Shown here one piece after another: positions 13,901 through 23,000 of a stretch of 64,000 nt of DNA; the stretch's first letter is position 1, and every line of letters begins with the position of its first letter. Under the pieces are notes generated by a model, which made no database searches, was not told the DNA's origin, and saw nothing but the letters and a program-made list of their open reading frames with translations. A program made the position numbers and the translations under genes. Source of the DNA: Schistosoma mansoni (Eukaryota; Platyhelminthes; Trematoda; Strigeidida; Schistosomatidae); NCBI RefSeq assembly GCF_000237925.1, contig NC_031495.1, positions 40,018,210 through 40,082,209 of the forward strand, given 5' to 3'.

Positions 13901-16900
13901 AATGGTTGGATAAGATTATTACAATACCAGATGCTTTACATTCTTTTCATGTCTGCTTCCAACCATCGACGCAGTCCTTTCTTTGGTCCTTCTCTTTTTT
14001 TCGACTCACCTCAGGATTCCAAGTTAGCGCTTGTCTTGTGATGTAGTTTGAAGATTTTCTCAATGTATGTCCTATTCACTTTCAACGTCTTTTACTAATT
14101 TCCTTCCCAGCCGAAAGCTGGTTTGTTCTCTCCTACAGTATGGTATCGGGTCAACGGACATTTAATATCTTGAGTGGACAACTGATTATGAATAATTGCG
14201 CCTTTTCATGATGGTTGTGGCAGTTCTCGAAGTTTCAGCTTCGTACAGTAGAACTGTCTTGACGTACGCATCGAAGATTCTGATTTTGATAGGAATACTG
14301 TCTTTTGCCAATCCTTGTCTTTACATCTGCACCAGGTCCTCTTTCATCGATGACTCAGATCTCCTTTCTTTGGTATCTTGATCAGGTATCCTTCTTTCCA
14401 GTCCGTTGGCAATTGTTCTTCCTCCGAAATCTTCTTGAATAGAAGGTGAAGCATGTTTGTATTTGCTTCTATGTCTGACTTCAGTGCTTCAGCTGACACA
14501 TTATCTCGTCCTGCTACTTCACCATTTTTGATTTGTCTGATGGTCATTCCCATAGCGATCCATTCCATATTATGATGCTTCTTGAAACCCAGCACCTCGT
14601 GACACCTTGAAGTTAGTGCTCCTTTGATCCACTTCCAATTGTCCTCCATAGTAGTTTCTTCTTTCAGTAGATCTTGTATGGCTTGAAATCTGTTGTTGAG
14701 AGTTATCTTGAATTCGTTGAGCTTGTCAGCATCTCGATGGAAGGCTGCATTGAACTTTTGTAATACTGTTTGTCCAGTTATTCAATGCTTCCTTAGCTTT
14801 AGTTTCATCCTTGCAACCACCAGATGGTGATCTGAAGCTATGTCAGATCCTCTCCTGGTTCTCACTTCTTCCATTGACCTTCTGAATTTTTTAGTGATAC
14901 CACTATGATCGATCTGATTCTCTGTATTGTGATCCGGTGAAATACATGCAGCTTTTTGCATACGTTTGTGAGGGAATATTGTGCCGTCCATAACCATTTC
15001 GTTGAATGCAAATCTGTAATTATTCTCGTTCCTTTCTCCCAATCAGTACATGTCGTCCCATGATATCTCCATACACTGCGTTGTGAATTCCTAATTTGGC
15101 GTTTAGGTCTCCCATCAAGACGGTCAGATTCCTTCCTGACCACTTCCTCATGATCGATTGCAGCTTCTCGTAGGACTGATCTTTATCGTCGTCATTGCTA
15201 TCATTGGTGGGTGCATAACATTTGATAACATTCATTGTAATCCCCTCATTCCTTATTTTTAAGGATGCTTTGATGATCCTTAATTCATGAGATTCCCATC
15301 CTATAAGCGTACTACATGCCTCTTTGAGCAGCGTCAGAGCAACGCCCTGAGTGTGTGCTCATGACCAGAGTACAGTAGCATCTCTCCCGCACCTAACCTT
15401 TCCTGTCCAGCTTGGGTCCAATGGGTTTCGCTAATTACAAGAACCGCTAAGTTGTATCTTCTTATTTCCACAACTATTTGATTGGTACGCCCGGTCTTCC
15501 ACATAGTCCGGACATTCCATGTACCTACAAAAATTATTGCTCTGCTTGTTAGAAGGGGCGTCGGCCTCGTGACTTCCGAAGAATATTAGCTTTCACCATG
15601 AGGCTTCATAATTCTTCGTTCAACTGTCAGGGCAGAGTTTAAATGGTTTGATTTGTTTATTCTGGTTAGCCAGTTTTAGTAAGGTTGTTTTGTAAGGGAT
15701 GCAGTTGCTGACCCCATGCCCAACTCTCCCCCTTTACCCGGGTTTGGGACCGGCAGCAGTCCAACAGGAGCTGCAGGCGGAGTTGAATAATGTCGAGAAT
15801 TTACATAATTTTACAGCTTAACTTGAGGACCTGGTCATTACTACAAACCAGTAGCATCAAAAAGTTCACAGCATTAACGGAAACTCAAGAAGTATTTCAA
15901 AGTTATGTTGAGATGATTCATAATACGAATGATAATAAGAACCTATATAGTACAGAAAACTGAATGAGTATTGTACAATTGTGTTATCCGTACAACATAT
16001 TCACAGTACGTTCGATACCAGTACTTTATAGAAGGTTAGCAGCCCCGGTATTTCATAGTCAACATCACAGACTGATATTCAAGAATCAGGAAGTATTGGA
16101 CACCTGTTTCGTCCTAATATGGGACTCCGCAGTAACGCCATCCAGAACTCCAGGACATCTGGGTCTTTCGGCGAGCTTTTAATCTTTAGGCCGCTGATCC
16201 GGCAACATCCAATGGTTCATATATTTAACTTCAATCTGTTCGCAATTCCACCATTAAATAATAATGCCCAACCCTCCTCCTTTACCCGGGCTTGGAACCG
16301 GCAATAGCCCTAGAAGTTCTACGGGCAGTGGTGCGGTACCAGATAGTACAAAATAAAATTTACTAAGGTTTCCAGATTTGAATTTTTTTCTGCCTTTTTC
16401 CCTACGTGTGTTGGTTTCAAAACACCTTTTTCCCCACTTATTTTAGTGACAACCTAATTCAACGTAACTGTACACCTTCTATAGGATTTAGTCGTTTTTA
16501 ATACCTGTTTAGTGAGCTTATATTGCAGGTTTGGATTATCTTATTCATGATTATATAGCTTTCTTTTTTCATAATTGAACTCTTGGTCTTTCAGTTTTCT
16601 CAAACTCATACCACATTCAGAACCATAATCTGCCACAATTCAAGTTATAATACTTCAAGATGTCACGGGTATTCAGTGCTTGATAACGCTATTTGTAAAC
16701 AACACATTTTCAATCGAGGAAACAAAACCCAGTCAAACTGAAAGTCAGAAAAGAAGGGGCTCGAAGGCGTATGTGAAAGATGGTCGATGCATAAAGAGGT
16801 ATATGATCTAAGCTGACTGACCGCTATAAAGGATAGGTAGCATGGCTTACCCATTTGTGATCTGGTGCAGATTTTTGACGGAAGGCCTCCACCTAGGTTG

Positions 16901-17388
16901 TGTCCAGTAAAACTAATAAGATCAGCATCCATATCTAAGGCTTAAAGAACTAATTATACTGTTGTTTACCGCTACATACTTCTCAAGTAAACGTAAAAAC
17001 TGGCTGTATCATGCATAAGCATAGTAAGCACCTTTGATAACGTTTCTTACTTTTGTCATTTTAACTAGGGTTGTTCACTAGCGGGTGAAAAGCTTGCACA
17101 GAACTAATTCATTAATATTGTTGTACGTCTGGAGTTCTAGTAATGAAGACAATGTGATGGCATATAACTTATTTGGATTTAGTTATATTTTACGCAATAT
17201 CTAGTCAAGTTCGTAAATCAAGTGTTTAACAGACGACCATATAAAAAATATACATGTTTATATAAGAAACTTGCACTTTAGACTCCAACACTTTTCATGA
17301 GAGTTACTACCTACTACCCACCTTATCACTCTGTACAGTCATCTTTCAACTGTTTCTAAGTGAGAAAATACATTGAGACGGAGCTTCG

Positions 17389-17421
<33 letters not shown>

Positions 17422-19982
17422 GCTTGAGAATACTTTTAGGTTATTGATCTGAAGCAATCGGTTTTAGCGCTTTTGATATAGTTGTCAATACTGAAGATGC
17501 GTCCGGACCAATCAAGATCATGGATGGATTACTAGCAGATTTCTGTTTATCAGCAACATGCAATTTGGAAACCATGAAATATTCAGGGAAGTCTTCACTC
17601 CCAAATATGAAAATTTACTCAAGTGTAAGTTTCATTATAACTGTCGTTCGTTAAGAAATCGTCGCAGTTAAATAAGATTTATGTGACTTAACTCTTGGTA
17701 TGATATAACGTACAATCCAACAAATATTTTTTATCAACACAAATTTACAGGTAATTACAATGGTGACTAGATTTTAAATCTATGATCTGGCATTCAGTAA
17801 AGAGTATGAAAATCATTTCTTGCGAATCATTTTTACAAAAAGCCAAGAAAGTGACAGTTCGTTGATTTTTGCCATACGGTAACGTAAGACCAGTGAATAA
17901 CTATTTCAATCCGGTTCCGGACTCCTCCCAAGTGTGCACCTCACAGAAGATCGAGGAAACTATACACTGAGACCATCAATTTCGGACTCATTAGTTCACA
18001 TCACTAGCTTCAGTCATTCGATGTTGAAATGCGATTATCATCCAGAATATCGCTGGTATTCGCCTCAATACTAACATGATTTAACCTCACAGGTTACCAA
18101 CACTCAAGTTTTTTCAATGTTAGTTCTTACCGGGGATATCGTTATTATTAAAATAGTAAGCTAGTGGAAACTGCTCCATTTTAAGTACGTTTTCATCATA
18201 AATGATGTTATTCAAGGAGTCCTAAACTAAGACAACAAAGTTACCCAGTGTTTTGACTTTTTTCGCTATAATCAACGCTCATGAGATTTTGGCGTTTACT
18301 ATGAAATCAGAAATTCACAAATAATCTAGGTACAACGGTGACGCACTTACTTGAAACATTATGAACACAAAAATCAGAAACCACTAAACAGTCTTAGCAA
18401 AACAACATGCTTGTAAAATTACATCTCAGTACTTGAAAATTGAGCAAACTAACAAACCAAAGACGACTGAAATCAATCCACAGCTTACCTAAATTGTAAA
18501 CGGACCAAAAAGGAGATCTGAGTAGTTAATCAGCACTCCCTAGTTTTTACTGGTTCTGTGTGGTATCGGTCGATGTTAAAACTGATATCATGGTTACTTT
18601 TTGTTGAAAATCTGAATTTACGAACAACTTCACGAACTTATCTTTTCTGAAGCATACCAAACGCCTCTATATTTCAGTTTTTTCACAAAGTATGATGCAA
18701 ATGTCAGTGCAAACAAACATTACCACTTGTTAAATCACTGTTAATTAGTGAGTCTAATGAAAAATTGATAATATAAGCTTTGACAAAATCATGGAGATTG
18801 TGATTAATCAAACAGTTACTTGAAGTAGTACAATACAGGTAAACTTAAGTTTTCTTCTTTTGATGAACAGCTTCTAGATGCATGCAAGAATGCACCTACG
18901 GTGAAAATGGAAGAAAACGCTAGTAAATTACTGCAAGTTTACTACATGGCAATGAGGCGTTCTTCTGTTCGAGATCGAAAAACAGCTCCAGCATCCGCAT
19001 TGCCGACATTGTGAGTTTCATTGATGCGGTTATCCGAAATCTATGAAGCGATTACTATTTTTTAGTTTAGCTTGGTTTCTAAGTTTATAAAGTCCGATTT
19101 TAGTTACAAGACACTGGTTTAAAACAATAGAATGCTACAAACCAATTTTGACGATAAGGGAACTAAATTGGTGCTTAGACCACTGCACGAAGAATTTCCA
19201 TGTTGTGGTTAAAACTTAGTGTTTACTAGGACGAGATTGCAGAGACTTACCGGACACTCTAAAAACAAGAAGGTTGAAAAGGACAGCTTCATTTCAAAGG
19301 ATTTCTTATCAGCCTGTTTGTTTAGAGAAATATATGTGTTTGTGAGATGTAAACAACTGATAATCATGATAATTTAATAATAAGTTATATCATGCAAATA
19401 ATAACAATAAATACTGTGCGACCTCCTCATATTGTTAGGAAAGATCTTTAAAACCAACCATCTGTTGAAATGTAGTTGGAGTCAGTTAATTAAAATGGTG
19501 TTCGGAAAAATGATATCGGGAAGAATTAAAAATTAAGAACTAAGCGAGACAAAAATAATTTGAAAACAGATAATGTCGGAAGCGAAAGTATAACAAACGA
19601 AAATTGTAGATTTAGATTTTAGACAAAGTAAAGATATATTTCTTCTGTACACAAAGACTAGACCTGATCTCGTGAGTAGCTAAAGTATCTAATATTCAAG
19701 GGCATTGAAAACGAAGAGGTTTTGAGAGTTCGGACAAATTAGACAAATAGTCTTAAAGTCACTAATATGGGTTAGTTGTTCAAAGGTGGAATTTTCAGTG
19801 ATTTTCATCATCTATATACTCTTCTGGAACGTGCTACTTTAAGGACATACTCTAGTTGTCAATCCAAATACTTTTATTTGGGTATCGTCTGGTTTCAAAT
19901 TTTCTCGCATATATTTTGATATATAACTAGAGAGTCCTCTATAGAAAGTAGCAGGACACTTGTATAGCTGTTGTTATATTGA

Positions 19983-20025
<43 letters not shown>

Positions 20026-23000
20026 TTATATGCACAAAGACGTTTCTGCATCGTTAAGCACCAGCTTGAATGCAGAAGCAAACAGGAAAATGTAGAGTCC
20101 TGTACAAAAGTATATCGGTGCAAACTAAAATTTATTATTTATTTATTTAAACACATAAATATTGGTACAAAAAAGGATCAGATACATATGCGCCGCACAA
20201 ATCTCATTTGATTTGTGTGAGGGCTGTGATACTGCCCAGGTGCCCAAACCGAAGCAGGGGTGCAAACTAAAAATCTCTGAGTATATTGATATCAAACTAA
20301 ATAGGCGACAATTATACAAGGAACGAACAATGTTATGTTCTCTCGTTCACCTTAGTTACTAATTTATCCTTCTTTCGTTAATTTGTCTCATCAAAAACAC
20401 TGGTCAGCATTTCAATCACGAGAGGAATTTGTTACAATAAAGTCCGTTGTAAATTATGGATTCTCATGAAGATAAAATCGATACAAGTTAGTTCAATCAT
20501 TTTAATCTCACACAGAAACTTTTCTACGGTTTAGTGTCATGAAAATGTACTTATTATAGTGACAAAATTGTTTTCATTTTAGATTTAAGTTGGCCAAGAG
20601 TAATGCTAAAATTAACGGGCGCATTGTTGCAAACGAACTTGATGCTACTATCGCAATTTATATCTACGACACTTTTATTTCAAATCAGACAGGTAGGTAG
20701 GTCTGTTAATTAATTTCACATATCAACAGTAGTAAGCGTATGTAGACCATAAATGTTAGGACTCTGATAAGGCTTTAGTTTCTTTAGAAATAATTCAGCT
20801 AGGATAAAACTAAGTATTAGAACCGAAAATCGTGTAGATTTCTCTCGCCTTATTGTTTTGAAGGATCAAAGAGGCCTTGTGCACTACAAATTGTGGTGGT
20901 AATCGTAAGTGATAAGAAATGATAGTTTGTAGACTTTTTGTTCACACTATTTACAGTTAAACCTAGCCGACAGTCGGGTGTACAAAAATAATGTAAATTA
21001 GTAGAAACTTAATTTAAAGACTATCTCGAAATAAATTAACAAACAGATGTCCCAGGTAAATGTCAAACTTTCTTTCCTGGATCAAAGACTAATCTATCCA
21101 TCCGGGTTTAAGCAGAAGTTAAACAGATCATCTGAAATTAAGTCCTTCCGCGAAGTTAGTCTAATTCATCTGTTTCTTATTGCCAAATAAGTGGTGACGG
21201 TTTCAAGATCTTTGTATTTGTGATTTCAATAATTTCTTTGTGCTAGATAACAAGTTTTACTGAAATTTAGATAACTATATGCATTTTATTGCTATTTTTA
21301 TCGGAATTGGTGCTAAATATTTGAACTAGCATCATTCAAGAAAAACCCGACCGTTGCTGCTACCTTGACGTGGTGGTCGGTCTTGCCTATCCTGATGAGG
21401 CAATCGAGCTATGCTGGCTGGAACAATCGTTCCTCGAGGTCCTACCATGCCAGACAGGTCGGTTGAAGAGCGGTGAGACTTAAAGCAGCAAACCCAAGGT
21501 CCGAAGGCGAAGTCGTACTGCTGACTGTACAGAGGTGTGACAGCAGTAAGGTGTTTCCTTCAGACAACCAGCATGACAGCGATGCTGCCTTCCCACAAGG
21601 AGGGGTGGGGTTAGAAAAGGTCGACCCTAAAAATGCACACCTCGCCTTATCCCACGGATATCCGTCTCCGGCGGTAAGGTTTTTTTTGAAGAACGGAGTT
21701 AACACGTCAAAAATCCCCCACAAAAAGGTCGTGTGTGACCGACCTCAAGCAGTTGTCCCTTGGGCACTGCGGTCACGCTCACAGGTCATTAAGACCACTT
21801 CTAACCCAATTTCCTTTTCAGGTACCTCTAGAAGAATCCTTCCACGGTGTGGGCAACCGGGAATTGATAACTGCCCTCATACCTCTAACAACACTCAAGA
21901 CCACTGTATTCATAATCAATCTCCTTCTTCACTTCCTACTATTCCTTCTACCTTGACTTTCAACACTAAACTTCCTGTTCCGGTTTCCTCCTCAAGTGTC
22001 ACCATGGCCAACGATTCTAGTGCGCGAAACGCTGTCCCAGGTCTACTAAAACCTCGCTCCAAACTACACATTGGAGCCTTCAACGTACGTACCCTATGCC
22101 AAATCGGTCAACAGGCCTCCTTGGCTAAAACCCTGGAATCTCGTACCATTGATGTATGCTGTGTCTCCGAAACACGCATACAGGATCCCAGTGTGGGCAT
22201 TTACTTGACCTCGCCTCGCCAAAATGGACAGCCAACGAAATACACCCTCCGTGTATCTGGCGATCCGTTGGCTATTTCTCGTGAACTTGCAGGTGTAGGC
22301 ATAGCACTCAGTACAAGGGCAGAACAGGCACTACTAGAATGGATCCCCGTTAACAGTCGCCTGTGTGCTGTCCGGCTAAATGGCTCCGTAAGAACTCGGA
22401 AGGATAGGGACACACGTCGTTGCCTTTTCGTCGTTTCTGCCTACGCTCCCACTGACTGCAGCCATGATGAGGTGAAAGATGACTTTTACAGAAAGCTCTC
22501 TGAGCTTCTTCAGAAAGCTAAGCGCTCAGACATAGTAGTCGTAGCGGGTGACTTTAATGTCCAGGTAGGCAGCTTAAATCAAACAGAAAGATATTTAGGT
22601 GGGTGTTTTAGTATTCCGGCTCAACGAACCGATAATGGTGATCGTCTGTTGCAACTATGCTCAGACAATCGTTTATTTTTGGCAAGCACTAATTTTAAGC
22701 ATAAGGAGAGACATCGTCTAACATGGCGACCACCTGCACCAAACCAACGATGGACTCAAATAGACCATATTGTCATCAGTCATCGTTGGAGAGGCTCAAT
22801 AGAAGATTGTCGCTCGTATTGGAATACTTGTTTAGACTCTGGTCACGCTTTAATACGAGCATGCATTTGTCTGCACCTCGATGGACGCAGGAAAAGTACA
22901 CTAAGAAGACCCATTAGGATTGAACTGGAGGACGAGAAAGCCAAATGCGAATTCCAGAAACAACTGAGTTCACATCTAGGCAGTTCTGTAAACAAGACTG

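Larger units (their letters stand above)
15537..18016 (+). repeat. Palindrome left arm, outer segment
   Basis: Matches 36869-39348 in reverse complement at a constant coordinate sum of 54885. The open frames I compared are the same in both, and the AT microsatellite at 17391-17419 has the same length. It contains the 5' UTR of the CFDP2-like LINE, a hammerhead relic, and the MCMDC2 exon 17468-17624. Identity stops at 15536, with a weak 16-bp imperfect similarity (GTACCT...AAAAAT) just outside. Confidence 0.93.

Noticed and set aside
21735-21956. Frames overlapping the RTE LINE on other phases and strands (for example 21442-21723 minus, 22201-22413 minus)
   Set aside because: Shadows of the LINE's own frame.
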